Source of the DNA: Kaistia defluvii
Lineage (GTDB): Bacteria; Pseudomonadota; Alphaproteobacteria; Rhizobiales; Kaistiaceae
Assembly (NCBI RefSeq): GCF_040548815.1
Contig: NZ_JBEPSM010000001.1
Coordinates: 186,001-250,000 of the forward strand
Length of the DNA: 64,000 nucleotides
Direction: 5' to 3'
Made by a program: the position numbers and the translations under genes. Position 1 is the stretch's first letter. Each line of letters starts with the position of its first letter. Of the stretch, positions 18,813 to 27,658 are shown in pieces. Under the pieces are notes generated by a model, which was given only the letters and a program-made list of their open reading frames with translations, was not told the DNA's origin and did not search any database.

Positions 18813-19387
18813 AGATCTGCGTTTTCTGCGGTTCGAGCTCCGGTTTCCGGCCCGATTATCGCGACGCGGCGGTGGCGCTTGGACGCGCCATAGCCGATCG
18901 CGGCGCCTCGCTTGTTTATGGCGGCTCAAAAGTCGGCCTGATGGGCGCGGTCGCCGATGCCGCGCTGGCGGCGGGCGGCGAGGTGATCGGCGTCATTCCC
19001 GAGGCGCTGCGCGACAAGGAAATCGCCCACCCGCATCTCACCAAGCTGCATGTCGTCGGCTCGATGCATGAGCGCAAGCAGATGATGGCCGATCTCTCGA
19101 CCGGCTTCGTGGCGCTGCCGGGCGGGCTCGGCACGCTGGAGGAGCTGTTCGAGATCTGGACCTGGGCCCAGCTCGGCTATCACAAGAAGCCGGTCGGCCT
19201 GCTGGATGTCGCGAACTTCTACGAGAAGCTCGACGCCTTCCTCGACCACACGGTCGAGGCCGGTTTCGTGCGTGCCGAACACCGCGACATGCTGATCGTC
19301 GACGACAATCCGGTCACGCTGCTCGATCGCTACGAGAACTACCAGCCCGTGGCGCTCGCCAAGTGGATCGGCCCAACCGAGCGGTAA
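18809..19387 (+). CDS. LOG-family cytokinin-type nucleoside 5'-monophosphate phosphoribohydrolase
   Basis: This 192-residue protein belongs to the TIGR00730/LOG family. The diagnostic [12 protein letters not shown] lies near residue 105, with CVFCGSS at the N-terminus and [10 protein letters not shown] in the nucleotide-binding region. LOG enzymes split N6-substituted AMP into free base and ribose 5-phosphate; many bacterial members act on AMP or PpnN-like substrates. It starts with a GTG overlapping the dipeptidase stop (GTGA). Confidence 0.9.
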   Translation: MKICVFCGSSSGFRPDYRDAAVALGRAIADRGASLVYGGSKVGLMGAVADAALAAGGEVIGVIPEALRDKEIAHPHLTKLHVVGSMHERKQMMADLSTGFVALPGGLGTLEELFEIWTWAQLGYHKKPVGLLDVANFYEKLDAFLDHTVEAGFVRAEHRDMLIVDDNPVTLLDRYENYQPVALAKWIGPTER

Positions 19388-19390
19388 GGC

Positions 19391-19414
19391 CCCGGCTTCA
19401 GGACAGAAGCCGGG
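19391..19414. terminator. Hairpin at convergent gene ends
   Basis: A perfect 9-bp stem CCCGGCTTC/GAAGCCGGG with a 6-base loop lies just past the LOG gene and overlaps the last codons of the opposing sigma gene. It lacks a T-tract, so termination efficiency is uncertain. Confidence 0.55.
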
Positions 19415-20621
19415 CGCGCCGTTCGGTCAGATAGGATCGAACGGCGGCATCCGTCGCGAGCGCGATGGCACGGTCATAGGCCTCGATCGCCCCGCCGCGC
19501 GCATTCGCCCGGGCCAGCAGGTCGGCGCGAACCGCCCAGAAGGGCTGGTAGGCTTCAACCCTGCCGCTGTCGAGTTCTGCCAGGCATCGAAGCCCGGCCT
19601 CGACACCATGCGCCTCCGCCATCGCCGCGGCCCGGCCAACGGCCACCCCCAGTCGCGGCGACGTGCGATGGAGCCGGTCATAGAGGCCTGCGATGGTGGA
19701 GCGATCCGGCTCGCCGGTCAGTCTGCGGCCGGCATGGGCGGACTGGATCGCCGCTTCCAGCTGGTATCGCCCCGGCCGTCCGAGCGCTCCGGCGCGCGCC
19801 AGCGTTGCCTCTGCCTCGGCCAGCCTGGCGTGCGACCAGAGCGACGGATCCTGCTCTGAAAGGGGCACATAGGCGCCGTCCGTCCCCCGCCGCGCCGGCG
19901 AGCGCGCCTCCAGATGCAGCATCAGGGCGAGCAGGCCCAGCGCCTCCGGCTCCTGCGGCATTAGCTCGACCAGGGTCCGACCCAGCCAGACTGCCTCGGC
20001 CGCGAGGTCATGCCGCTGGCTGTCATCCGCCGGGCTGTCCCAGCCATGGCCATAGGCGGCATAGATGGCGTCGAGCACGGGCTCCAGCCGGCCGGCGAGT
20101 TCGCGCCGGTCTGGCAATTCGAAGCCAATACCGGCGTCGCGGATCTTGATCTTGGCGCGCGTCAGCCGGCGCCCCATCGCGTCCGGCGACACGACGAAGG
20201 CGGCGGCGATGCGCGCCGCGTTGAGCCCGAGCACGCTCTGCAGCATGAGCGCGGCGTGGATGGAGGGATCGATCGCCGGATGGGCGCAGACGAAAAGCAG
20301 CTTCAGCCGCTCGTCGGGAAAGTTCGGCGCCGCCAGATCGATCTCGCCGGCGATATCGGTCAGCAGCGCGAGCGAGCGCGACAACGCTTCATCGGTCGTT
20401 GCGCGTCGCGCGCGGTCGATCCACCGGCGCCGTGCAACGGCAAGCAGCCACGCCTCGGGACGATCCGGGATGCCCCGATCCGGCCATTGCTCCAAGGCGG
20501 CGAGGATCGCATCAGCAAGCGCGTCCTCGGCCGCCCCGATATCGCGACCCCGCGCAGAGAGGATGGCGACGAGCCGGCCATAGCTCTCGCGAACCGCCTG
20601 CTCGACGCGACCTCCCGCCAT
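19398..20621 (-). CDS. ECF42-type sigma factor with C-terminal DUF6596 extension
   Basis: The 407-residue protein has sigma region 2 (about residues 5-75, AAEDALADAILAAL) and region 4 (about 110-165, LNAARIAAAFVVSPDAMGRRL). A 230-residue C-terminal extension (DUF6596, TPR-like, containing LVELMPQEPEALGLLALM) follows. This architecture defines ECF42, which has no anti-sigma factor and is regulated through its extension. It is encoded 28 bp after a DGPF/YCII-domain gene, the standard partner and target of ECF42. The trigger is unknown. Confidence 0.92.
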   Translation of the reverse strand: MAGGRVEQAVRESYGRLVAILSARGRDIGAAEDALADAILAALEQWPDRGIPDRPEAWLLAVARRRWIDRARRATTDEALSRSLALLTDIAGEIDLAAPNFPDERLKLLFVCAHPAIDPSIHAALMLQSVLGLNAARIAAAFVVSPDAMGRRLTRAKIKIRDAGIGFELPDRRELAGRLEPVLDAIYAAYGHGWDSPADDSQRHDLAAEAVWLGRTLVELMPQEPEALGLLALMLHLEARSPARRGTDGAYVPLSEQDPSLWSHARLAEAEATLARAGALGRPGRYQLEAAIQSAHAGRRLTGEPDRSTIAGLYDRLHRTSPRLGVAVGRAAAMAEAHGVEAGLRCLAELDSGRVEAYQPFWAVRADLLARANARGGAIEAYDRAIALATDAAVRSYLTERRARLLS

Positions 20622-20649
20622 CGATACGCCCTCCGACGCGAGTGGTTCG

Positions 20650-21003
20650 TTACATCGTGGTCAGCGTCGGGCGGATCTCCACGCCGCCATATGGCGCGCA
20701 GGGCGCCTTCGCGGCCCAGGCGATGGCCGCGTCCAGATCGTCGACTTCGATGATGAAGAATCCGCCCAACTGCTCCTTGGCGTCGGCAAACGGCCCGTCC
20801 TGGACCTGGTGCTGCCCGTCGCGGATGCGCAGGGATGTCGCCGTATCCGGGCCGAGCAGGCCCTCGCCGCCGCGAACGATGCCGGAAGCGCTGATGTCCT
20901 CGACATAGGCCTTCCACGCGCCCCAATAGGCGATGGTCTCGGGGTCGTGTTCGCGGGTCGTGAACTGCTGGCTGTTTTCGTAGAAGAGCAGGGCGTATTG
21001 CAT
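20650..21003 (-). CDS. YCII-related DGPF-domain protein, ECF42 partner
   Basis: This 117-residue cytosolic protein has the YCII ferredoxin-like fold and the signature DGPFADAKEQLGGF at about residues 67-80. The ATG at 21003 gives the standard family N-terminus (QYALLFYE); in-frame extensions upstream are not family-like. It is the first gene of an operon with the ECF42 sigma factor. DGPF proteins have no settled enzymatic activity. Confidence 0.92.
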   Translation of the reverse strand: MQYALLFYENSQQFTTREHDPETIAYWGAWKAYVEDISASGIVRGGEGLLGPDTATSLRIRDGQHQVQDGPFADAKEQLGGFFIIEVDDLDAAIAWAAKAPCAPYGGVEIRPTLTTM

Positions 21004-21148
21004 GGAAATCTCGGCTGCGGTTCGAGAGGCGGGACCATTCCCGGCCTTCACGACCATGTCGCGGCGCGCCCCGCCATTCGGACAGGGCCGGGAAAATAAA
21101 CTTCCGCGATCTCGCAGGGCGACGGCGGCCACGTCAAGGCGAAGGTCC

Positions 21149-22084
21149 TCAGGGCGTGGGCGCGGCGGACGCTGCAACCGCCGCCGGCGGGACCTGCTTC
21201 AGATATTCGCCGATCGCCTGGCGGTCTTCGGCCGTCAGCTTCGCCATGTTGCGAACGACCTCGGCCATCGTGCCGCCGAGGGAATCGAAGTCCGGCGTGA
21301 AGCCCGTGTCGAGCGCGTTGGCGATGTCATCGACGCTCCAGTCGGAAAGGCCGCCGGGGCCCGAGGTGATATCGGGCACTTTGCCCTTGCCGGAAGGGTC
21401 GGGCGCCCCGGCGAGCGCGCGGCTCATGTCCAGCCCGCCCAGCGCCGTGCGCGGCGTGTGGCATTCGTTGCAATGGCCCGGTCCCTCGACGAGATAGGCG
21501 CCGTGATTGACGGCCTCGCTCTTGGCCGGGTCCGGCGTGAAGGTCTTGCCGTCGAGATAAAGCAGCTTCCACAGCCCGATGCCGCGGCGGATCGAGAAGG
21601 GGAAGGGCAGGTCGTGCGGCTGGTTGGCCGTCGCGTCCGCCGGCAGCGTGTCGAGATAGGCCTTGAGATCCAGGAGATCCGGCACCGTCATCCGCTGATA
21701 GGAGGTGTAGGGGAAGGCCGGGTAGAGGTGCGAGCCATCCGGCGCCATGCCGCGCTTCATGGCGTTGACGAAGTCAAGCGCGCTCCAGTTGCCAATGCCA
21801 TGCGTCTTGTCCGGCGAGATGTTGGGCGCATGGAAGGTGCCGAAGGGGGAGGCGATCGCCACGCCGCCGGTGAGCTTTAGCAGGTTGTCGCCGCTGGCGC
21901 CCGGGGCGGCATGGCAGGAGGCGCAACCGCCGGCCCAGAACAGCCTTTCGCCCTTGGCCGCGTCGCCCGGCTTGTCGGGCAGCACGGCGGCGTCGAGCGG
22001 CTGCGGCGCCGTCAGGAACCAGAAAACCGCCGCAGCCAGGGCTGCGACGGCGACGACGGCAAGGGTGGCGGTGCGGATCCGCAC
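21149..22084 (-). CDS. Diheme cytochrome c, membrane-anchored
   Basis: The 311-residue protein has an uncleaved-looking N-terminal membrane segment (residues 6-25) and two class I cytochrome domains with CASCH (54-58) and CNECH (205-209). The segment HAPNISPDKTHGIGNW is typical of the cytochrome subunit of PQQ- or FAD-linked dehydrogenases. No dehydrogenase is adjacent. It starts with GTG, 2 bp after a cytochrome c' gene, so both are one operon and act in periplasmic electron transfer. Confidence 0.9.
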   Translation of the reverse strand: MRIRTATLAVVAVAALAAAVFWFLTAPQPLDAAVLPDKPGDAAKGERLFWAGGCASCHAAPGASGDNLLKLTGGVAIASPFGTFHAPNISPDKTHGIGNWSALDFVNAMKRGMAPDGSHLYPAFPYTSYQRMTVPDLLDLKAYLDTLPADATANQPHDLPFPFSIRRGIGLWKLLYLDGKTFTPDPAKSEAVNHGAYLVEGPGHCNECHTPRTALGGLDMSRALAGAPDPSGKGKVPDITSGPGGLSDWSVDDIANALDTGFTPDFDSLGGTMAEVVRNMAKLTAEDRQAIGEYLKQVPPAAVAASAAPTP

Positions 22085-22086
22085 GG

Positions 22087-22530
22087 TCAGGATTTCTTGA
22101 TGCGGAACTTCTCGTGGCAGCTCTGGCAGCTGGCGCCGACTTCTCCGGCCGAGGCCTTGATGGCGTCGAGACCGCCTGATGCGGCGGCGGCGCCCGCGGT
22201 GGCGGCGGCGCCCATCTTGGCGGCGAGGGCTTCAAACCCTGCCTTGTCCTGCCAGATGGCGGGCGAGGCCGTCGTCTTGCCCTGGTCCGAACCTTCGGGG
22301 AACAGGGTCGGGAAGGTCTTGATGTCGGCGGCGATCTTCTCGAACGCCGCCTTGGCGGCCGCCGCGTCGTAGGGGGTCTTTCCCTGCACCATCTGGAAGA
22401 TCGTCTTGGCGGCGCCGGCATTGTCCTTCATCAGCGCCTGGCGCTGGGCGATGACGTCGTCGGCGCCATGGGCGAGGCCCGCGGCTCCCAGCGTCAGGGC
22501 CAGTCCGGCCAGTATGATCTTGAATCGCAT
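22087..22530 (-). CDS. Cytochrome c'
   Basis: This 147-residue periplasmic protein has a signal peptide (about residues 1-22, ending AHGA) and a predicted four-helix bundle with the haem site CQSCHEKFR close to the C-terminus. A C-terminal CxxCH is the hallmark of class II cytochromes c'. These bind nitric oxide and can protect against it. The ATG at 22530 is selected by GGAGG located 7-8 bases upstream. It is the promoter-proximal gene of an operon with the diheme cytochrome c. Confidence 0.9.
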   Translation of the reverse strand: MRFKIILAGLALTLGAAGLAHGADDVIAQRQALMKDNAGAAKTIFQMVQGKTPYDAAAAKAAFEKIAADIKTFPTLFPEGSDQGKTTASPAIWQDKAGFEALAAKMGAAATAGAAAASGGLDAIKASAGEVGASCQSCHEKFRIKKS

Positions 22531-22827
22531 CGACAATCCTCCGTTGTGGTGTTCGGAATCGTTCTAACTGTCACGATGAACGATGACAGGGGCAAGTCGG
22601 AAGCGGTCGCGGTCACGCAAATATGATCGCCTTTCCCGCCCGGCCGCGCCTCGCGCAATGCGGCCCGGAGCGCGGATCGGAAACCGCATACCTTTGATTG
22701 TGCATCCGGACGGAGACGAGTTGCCGGACGACCCGGCGCTGCCTATGTTGCGTTCGGAACCTTTCCCGCCGGGGCGCCGTTTTCGGACGAGCCCCAAACC
22801 CACCGACATGGTCGATAGGAGTCTCCC

Positions 22828-23427
22828 ATGGCTTTCGAACTTCCGCCGCTGCCTTATGATTACGAGGCGCTCGGTCCCTTCATGTCGAAGGAAACTCTCG
22901 AGTACCATCACGACAAGCATCACCAGGCTTATGTGACCAACGGCAACAACCTGCTGAAGGACTCGGGTCTCGAGGGCAAGAGCCTGGAAGAGATCGTCAA
23001 GGAGAGCTACGGCAAGAACGCCGGCCTCTTCAACAATGCCGGCCAGCACTACAACCATCTCCATTTCTGGAACTGGATGAAGAAGGACGGCGGCGGCAAG
23101 AAGCTCCCGGGCAAGCTGCAGGCGGCATTCGATTCCGACCTTGGCGGCTACGACAAGTTCCGTACCGATTTCATCGCCGCCGGCACGACGCAGTTCGGCT
23201 CCGGCTGGGCCTGGGTTGAAGTCAAGGACGGCAAGCTCGCCATCTCCAAGACCCCGAACGGCGAGAACCCGCTTATCCACGGCGCGAAGCCGATCCTCGG
23301 CGTCGACGTCTGGGAGCATTCCTATTACATCGACTACCGCAACGCCCGCCCGAAGTATCTCGAGGCGTTCGTCGACAGCCTGATCAACTGGGACTACGTC
23401 CTGGAGCAGTACGAGAAGGCCGTCTGA
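22828..23427 (+). CDS. sodB: Iron superoxide dismutase
   Basis: The 199-residue enzyme dismutates superoxide in the cytosol. Metal ligands are His27, His77, Asp160 and His164 (in DVWEHSYY). Gln73 in the NNAGQ segment is at the position that favours the iron form. Length and motifs match the Fe/Mn family without signal peptide. It is a single gene with its own terminator and diverges from the cytochrome c' operon. Confidence 0.95.
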   Translation: MAFELPPLPYDYEALGPFMSKETLEYHHDKHHQAYVTNGNNLLKDSGLEGKSLEEIVKESYGKNAGLFNNAGQHYNHLHFWNWMKKDGGGKKLPGKLQAAFDSDLGGYDKFRTDFIAAGTTQFGSGWAWVEVKDGKLAISKTPNGENPLIHGAKPILGVDVWEHSYYIDYRNARPKYLEAFVDSLINWDYVLEQYEKAV

Positions 23428-23452
23428 TCCCACGGATCGACGTCGAATACGG

Positions 23453-23479
23453 AAACCCCGGCCTTGCGCCGGGGTTTTT
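23453..23479 (+). terminator. Rho-independent terminator of sodB
   Basis: A perfect 10-bp stem AAACCCCGGC/GCCGGGGTTT (23453-23462 with 23468-23477) ends in a T5 run. Confidence 0.88.
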
Positions 23480-23506
23480 CGTTTGTGGGAGTGGCTGCTC
23501 TCGGTC

Positions 23507-23854
23507 TCAGAAACGCGCCGGAAGGCCCTGGGCGCAGCGGGTGAAGTTCATCAGGCGCGGCCATTCCGTCTGGGTGTTGTAGAGCCAACGCTTGCATTCC
23601 TGCTGGGTGCGGAAGCAGCCGACGCCCCAGGCCGGCTCCAGGCCCCGATCCCAGACATCCGGCTTCGAGCCGGAGAAGCGCGAGAACCAGACTTTTCGCG
23701 GCCCTAGCGAAGCGGCCAGGCCCTTGCAGTCGCCCTGTGAGACGTTCTGCCCGTAGCTGAGGCCGAAAAACACCTGCGCGCTGGCCGGCAGGGGCGCCGT
23801 CAGCGCGCCCGCCAGTGCCGATGCAGCCAGAACCGTGGCGGCCAATCGTTTCAT
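23507..23854 (-). CDS. Small secreted protein with four cysteines
   Basis: The 115-residue product has a clear signal peptide (about residues 1-26, ending ASA). The mature domain of about 89 residues contains four Cys (GDCKG, VGCF, QQECKRW and FTRCAQ) that could form two disulfides, and a Trp-rich centre. I do not recognise the family. It is a single gene between sodB and ptrB, convergent with sodB. A periplasmic structural or binding role is possible but not shown. Confidence 0.72.
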   Translation of the reverse strand: MKRLAATVLAASALAGALTAPLPASAQVFFGLSYGQNVSQGDCKGLAASLGPRKVWFSRFSGSKPDVWDRGLEPAWGVGCFRTQQECKRWLYNTQTEWPRLMNFTRCAQGLPARF

Positions 23855-23937
23855 CGCCGTGCCCTCGATGGATCCCTTGGGATTAAGGTGCGGCAGCGCC
23901 CGCTGAAGTCAAGCGCCGCCGCTAGTCTTGCGAAGGA

Positions 23938-26064
23938 TCAGCCGTTGCCGATGATCTTGCTGGCGACGACCTTGATGGCGAAGGCGGTCGAGAAGGCCGT
24001 CTCCTTCAGCCGGTCGAACCGGCCGGAGGCGCCGCCATGGCCCGCATCCATGTTGGTCTTGAGCAGCAGCAGATCGTCGCCGGCCTTGGTCTCGCGCAGC
24101 CTGGCGACCCACTTCGCCGGTTCCCAATAGGTGACGCGCGGGTCGGTCAGCCCGCCGATCGCCAGAATCGGCGGATAGGCGTGGGCGCCGACATTGTCAT
24201 AGGGCGAATAGGCGGCGATCACGGCGAAATCCTCGGCGCTCTCGATTGGATTGCCCCATTCCGGCCATTCCGGCGGGGTGAGCGGCAGCGTGTCGTCCAG
24301 CATGGTGTTGAGCACGTCGACGAAGGGGACTTCGGCGATGATGCCGCCGAATAGGTCCGGCTGCATGTTGGCGACGGCGCCCATCAGCATGCCGCCGGCC
24401 GAGCCACCCCACGCGACGATCTTGCCGCGCGCGGTAAAGCCCTGCTGCGCCAGATACTCGCCGGCGGTGATGAAATCGGTGAACGTGTTCATCTTCTTCT
24501 CGCGCCGGCCATCCGCATACCAGCGGAAGCCCTTGTCCTTGCCGCCGCGGATATGGGCGATGGCGTAGACGAAGCCGCGATCGACCAGCGACAGCCGCGA
24601 GATCGAGAAGGAGGCGGGAATGGTGATGCCATAGGCGCCATAGCCGTAGAGCAGGCAGGGCGCGCTGCCGTCGAGCGGCGTGTTCTTATGGTAGAGCAGC
24701 GACACCGGCACGGTCTCGCCATCGGCCGCCTTGGCGAAGACCCGGCGCGTCACATAGTCGGCCGGGTTGTGGCCGGAGGGGATCTCCTCCTCCTTGCGCA
24801 GCGTCCGCTCGCGGGTTGCCATGTCGTAGTCATAGACGCGCGACGGCGTCGTCATCGACGAATAGGTGAAGCGCAGGATCGAGGTATCGAACTCGTAGCC
24901 GTCGCCCATGCCGAGCGAATAGGCTTCCTCGTCGAAGGCGATCGCATGCTCTTCGCCGCTGGCGAGCGCCCGGACGACGATGCGCGGCAGGCCGCCAGCC
25001 CGCTCCAGCCGGACCATGTAGTCTTGGTAGACCGTCATGCCGAGGATCAGCGTGCCGGGATTATGCGGAACGAGATCGACCCAGTTCTCGCGGCCGGGCG
25101 AGGCGACCGGCGCAGTGACGATCTTGTAGTCCTCGGCGCCGCCGGCATTGGTCAGGATGTAGAGCGTGTCGCCATTGTGATCGACGGAATATTCCTCCGC
25201 CGTGACCCGCTCGGCGACCAGCCGGTGGGCGCCGGTCGGATCTTCCGCGTCGAGCAGATGGACTTCCGACGTCTCGTGGTCATGGCTGTCGATCAGGATG
25301 TAGCGCGACGACTGGGTCTGGCCGACGCCCAGGAAGAAGCCCGGATCCTTTTCCTCGAACACCAGCACGTCCTCGGACTGCGGCGTGCCGACGATGTGGC
25401 GATAGATCCGGCAGGGGCGATGGTTGTCGTCGAGCACGGTGTAGAACAGCGTGTTGCTGTCGGCGGCCCACACGCCGCCGCCGGTCGTCGCCTCGATGGC
25501 GTCGGAGAGATCCGCGCCGCTTTCGATGTCGCGCACATGCAGCGTGTAATATTCCGAGCCCTTGTCGTCATAGGCAAAGGCGAGGCGCTTGTGGTTGGGG
25601 CTGTGATCGGCGCTGCCGAGCCGGAAATAGGCGCGGCCGGACGCCATCTGGTTGCCGTCGAGCAGGATCGTTTCCGGCCCGCTGCCGTCCCGCGCGGTCC
25701 GCACGACGAGCGGCTGTTCGGCGCCTTCGGTAAAGCGCATCGCATAGGCGAAGTCGCCATCGGGCGAGGGGACGGAGGAATCGTCTTCCTTGATGCGGGC
25801 GCGCATCTCGGCGAACAGCTCAGCCTGCAGGCCGGCGGTGTCTTCCATCTGGCTGGCGGTGTAGGCGTTCTCCTGCTCCAGATAGGCGCGGATATCGGGC
25901 GCGAGCACGCTCGGATCGCGCATCACCTCCTGCCAGTTGTCGGCGCGAAGCCAGGCATAGTCATCGGAGATGGCGACGCCGTGGACGGCGGAGGTCACAG
26001 GCTTCTTGGCGGCGAGCGGCGGGTTCACGAGGGAGGGTGCTCCGGGAAGGGGTGGTTCAGACAA
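23938..26064 (-). CDS. ptrB: Oligopeptidase B (S9A serine peptidase)
   Basis: This roughly 708-residue enzyme cleaves short peptides after Arg or Lys. An N-terminal seven-bladed propeller (about residues 60-400) precedes an alpha/beta-hydrolase domain. The nucleophile lies in GGSAGGML, the catalytic Asp in GLTDPRVTYWEPAKW and the His in DAGHGGASG. These match PtrB rather than prolyl oligopeptidase. The start is uncertain: TTG at 26064 follows a GAGG-like site, GTG at 26028 is the alternative, and a longer ATG start adds an Arg-rich tail unlike the family. Confidence 0.88.
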   Translation of the reverse strand: MSEPPLPGAPSLVNPPLAAKKPVTSAVHGVAISDDYAWLRADNWQEVMRDPSVLAPDIRAYLEQENAYTASQMEDTAGLQAELFAEMRARIKEDDSSVPSPDGDFAYAMRFTEGAEQPLVVRTARDGSGPETILLDGNQMASGRAYFRLGSADHSPNHKRLAFAYDDKGSEYYTLHVRDIESGADLSDAIEATTGGGVWAADSNTLFYTVLDDNHRPCRIYRHIVGTPQSEDVLVFEEKDPGFFLGVGQTQSSRYILIDSHDHETSEVHLLDAEDPTGAHRLVAERVTAEEYSVDHNGDTLYILTNAGGAEDYKIVTAPVASPGRENWVDLVPHNPGTLILGMTVYQDYMVRLERAGGLPRIVVRALASGEEHAIAFDEEAYSLGMGDGYEFDTSILRFTYSSMTTPSRVYDYDMATRERTLRKEEEIPSGHNPADYVTRRVFAKAADGETVPVSLLYHKNTPLDGSAPCLLYGYGAYGITIPASFSISRLSLVDRGFVYAIAHIRGGKDKGFRWYADGRREKKMNTFTDFITAGEYLAQQGFTARGKIVAWGGSAGGMLMGAVANMQPDLFGGIIAEVPFVDVLNTMLDDTLPLTPPEWPEWGNPIESAEDFAVIAAYSPYDNVGAHAYPPILAIGGLTDPRVTYWEPAKWVARLRETKAGDDLLLLKTNMDAGHGGASGRFDRLKETAFSTAFAIKVVASKIIGNG

Positions 26065-26221
26065 GCCTCGGCCTGCCCTGGGGTCTTGCGTTCTTCGAGA
26101 CGGCCGGGAGACGGCCGGCGGCCGTCTCGGCATGATGGGTGCCAATTATGGCACAAACGCTCCGCCAGAGTGAGGCGCCCGCCGGGCGGGTTCCCCGAAT
26201 TCCTGGAGGCGGGGGCTGCGG

Positions 26222-26656
26222 CTATTCCTGGCCGTCGTCCGGCTTCAGCTTCAGCGCCGTGCCGTTGGTGCAATAGCGCAGGCCGGTCGGGTTGGGGCCA
26301 TCGGGAAACAGATGGCCGAGATGCGACTCGCAACTGGCGCAGACGATCTCGGTCCGCACCATGCCATGCGAGCGATCCGTGACCTCGCCCACCGCCGTAT
26401 CGTCGACGGCGGCGAAGAAGCTCGGCCAGCCGCTGCCCGATTCATACTTCGTCTCGGAGCGGAACAGCGGCGCGCCGCAGGCAACGCAGGTATAGGTTCC
26501 GGCGCGCTTCTCATGCAGGTACGGACCCGTGCCGGGGCGCTCGGTCGCCTGCTGGCGGGTGACGGCATATTGCTCGGGCGTCAGTTCTGCCCGCCACTCG
26601 GCATCCGTCTTTTCGATCTTCCTGATGGCGGTGTCGGGGCGATCGGTGGTGGACAT
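26222..26656 (-). CDS. msrB: Peptide-methionine (R)-S-oxide reductase
   Basis: The 144-residue enzyme repairs oxidised methionine in proteins. Structural zinc ligands are Cys57, Cys60, Cys106 and Cys109. The catalytic Cys129 lies in the GLRYCTNG motif. The ATG at 26656 follows AAAGGAG and removes a spurious Arg-rich extension. It lies beside oligopeptidase B and diverges from the Mrp operon. Confidence 0.93.
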   Translation of the reverse strand: MSTTDRPDTAIRKIEKTDAEWRAELTPEQYAVTRQQATERPGTGPYLHEKRAGTYTCVACGAPLFRSETKYESGSGWPSFFAAVDDTAVGEVTDRSHGMVRTEIVCASCESHLGHLFPDGPNPTGLRYCTNGTALKLKPDDGQE

Positions 26657-26897
26657 GCACGCTCCTTTCGATCTGCGGTCGGGGCGGCCGGCAGATGGCA
26701 ATCGGTGAAACACAAAGCTGAGCCCTCTAGATAGGCAATCGGCGCCAATTCACAATCGGTTCCGTTCACGTTGTCGCGCTTGTCGCTTTACGGTCCGACT
26801 TGCCTTGGGTTGGGCGGCTCATCGTGATTAGTCTATGGCCATCCATCGAATCACACGCCACCGGACGGAGATGTCCTGAGCAGAAGGAGCCGATTAC

Positions 26898-27383
26898 ATG
26901 CTGCGTACCGCTAGTCTTGCTCTATTTCTGTTCGCCTTCTGGCTGCTTTTGTCCGGGCATTACACGCCTTGGCTGGTGGGGGCAGGGCTCGTCATATCGA
27001 TCCTGCTGGCCTTGGCAGGGCGGCGGCTCGGCTTTGCCGACGAGGAGGGCCATCCAGTCGGCCGGTTGCTTGCCGGATTGCTGTATTGGCCATGGTTGGC
27101 GCGCGAGATCGTCAAGTCCTCGCTGTCGGTGACCCGGATCATCCTCGATCCGAAATTGCCGATCTCGCCGCAGCTTTTCCACACCAAGGTGTCGACGCGC
27201 ACGCCGGTCGGGATCGCGACCTACGCCAATTCGATCACGCTGACGCCCGGCACGATCACGGCCGGGGTCGATCGCGAACAGGGACGCTTCCTCGTCCACG
27301 CCCTGACCAAGGCGGGTGCGGACGATGTCGAGGCGGGCGAGATGGACCGCCGCGTGCGACGGTTCGAGGGAGGCGCGGAATGA
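26898..27383 (+). CDS. mrpE: Mrp-type antiporter subunit E
   Basis: The 161-residue protein has two or three N-terminal membrane helices and a cytoplasmic domain with the MnhE signature YANSITLTPGT near residue 113. It is the first gene of the operon, preceded by AGAAGGAG at good spacing. MrpE is an accessory subunit needed for full activity of the multisubunit cation/proton antiporter. Its stop overlaps the mrpF start (ATGA). Confidence 0.9.
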   Translation: MLRTASLALFLFAFWLLLSGHYTPWLVGAGLVISILLALAGRRLGFADEEGHPVGRLLAGLLYWPWLAREIVKSSLSVTRIILDPKLPISPQLFHTKVSTRTPVGIATYANSITLTPGTITAGVDREQGRFLVHALTKAGADDVEAGEMDRRVRRFEGGAE

Positions 27384-27658
27384 TCGCCGCGGCGCTTCTT
27401 GCCGTGCTCGTCGCCATGGCGCTGGTCGTGGTGCGCGCGCTGCGCGGGCCCAGCACCTTCGACCGGCTGCTCGCCGCCAACTCGATCGGCAATGGCGCGA
27501 TCCTCGTGCTCGCCTTATTCGGCTTCCTGACCGGACGGCCGGAATTCCTCGATCTCGGCCTCACCTATGCGCTGCTCAACTATGTCGGCATCTTCGCCGT
27601 GCTGAAATTCTTCCGGCACGGCTCGCTCGGCGCCGAAGCGGAGGCGGACCGGACGTGA
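27380..27658 (+). CDS. mrpF: Mrp-type antiporter subunit F
   Basis: This 92-residue protein has three predicted membrane helices and the MnhF pattern VRALRGPSTFDRLLAANS, with LTYALLNYVG in the last helix. It overlaps mrpE by ATGA and mrpG by GTGA. Subunit F is part of the MrpEFG module next to the antiporter core. Its position in the nine-gene cluster fits this identity. Confidence 0.92.
   Translation: MIAAALLAVLVAMALVVVRALRGPSTFDRLLAANSIGNGAILVLALFGFLTGRPEFLDLGLTYALLNYVGIFAVLKFFRHGSLGAEAEADRT

Noticed and set aside
22564..23433. 289-codon open frame antisense to sodB
   Set aside because: Coincides with a strongly conserved FeSOD gene in the other direction.
24553..26382. 609-codon open frame antisense to oligopeptidase B
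   Set aside because: Spans two genes on the other strand and shows no protein-like motif order.
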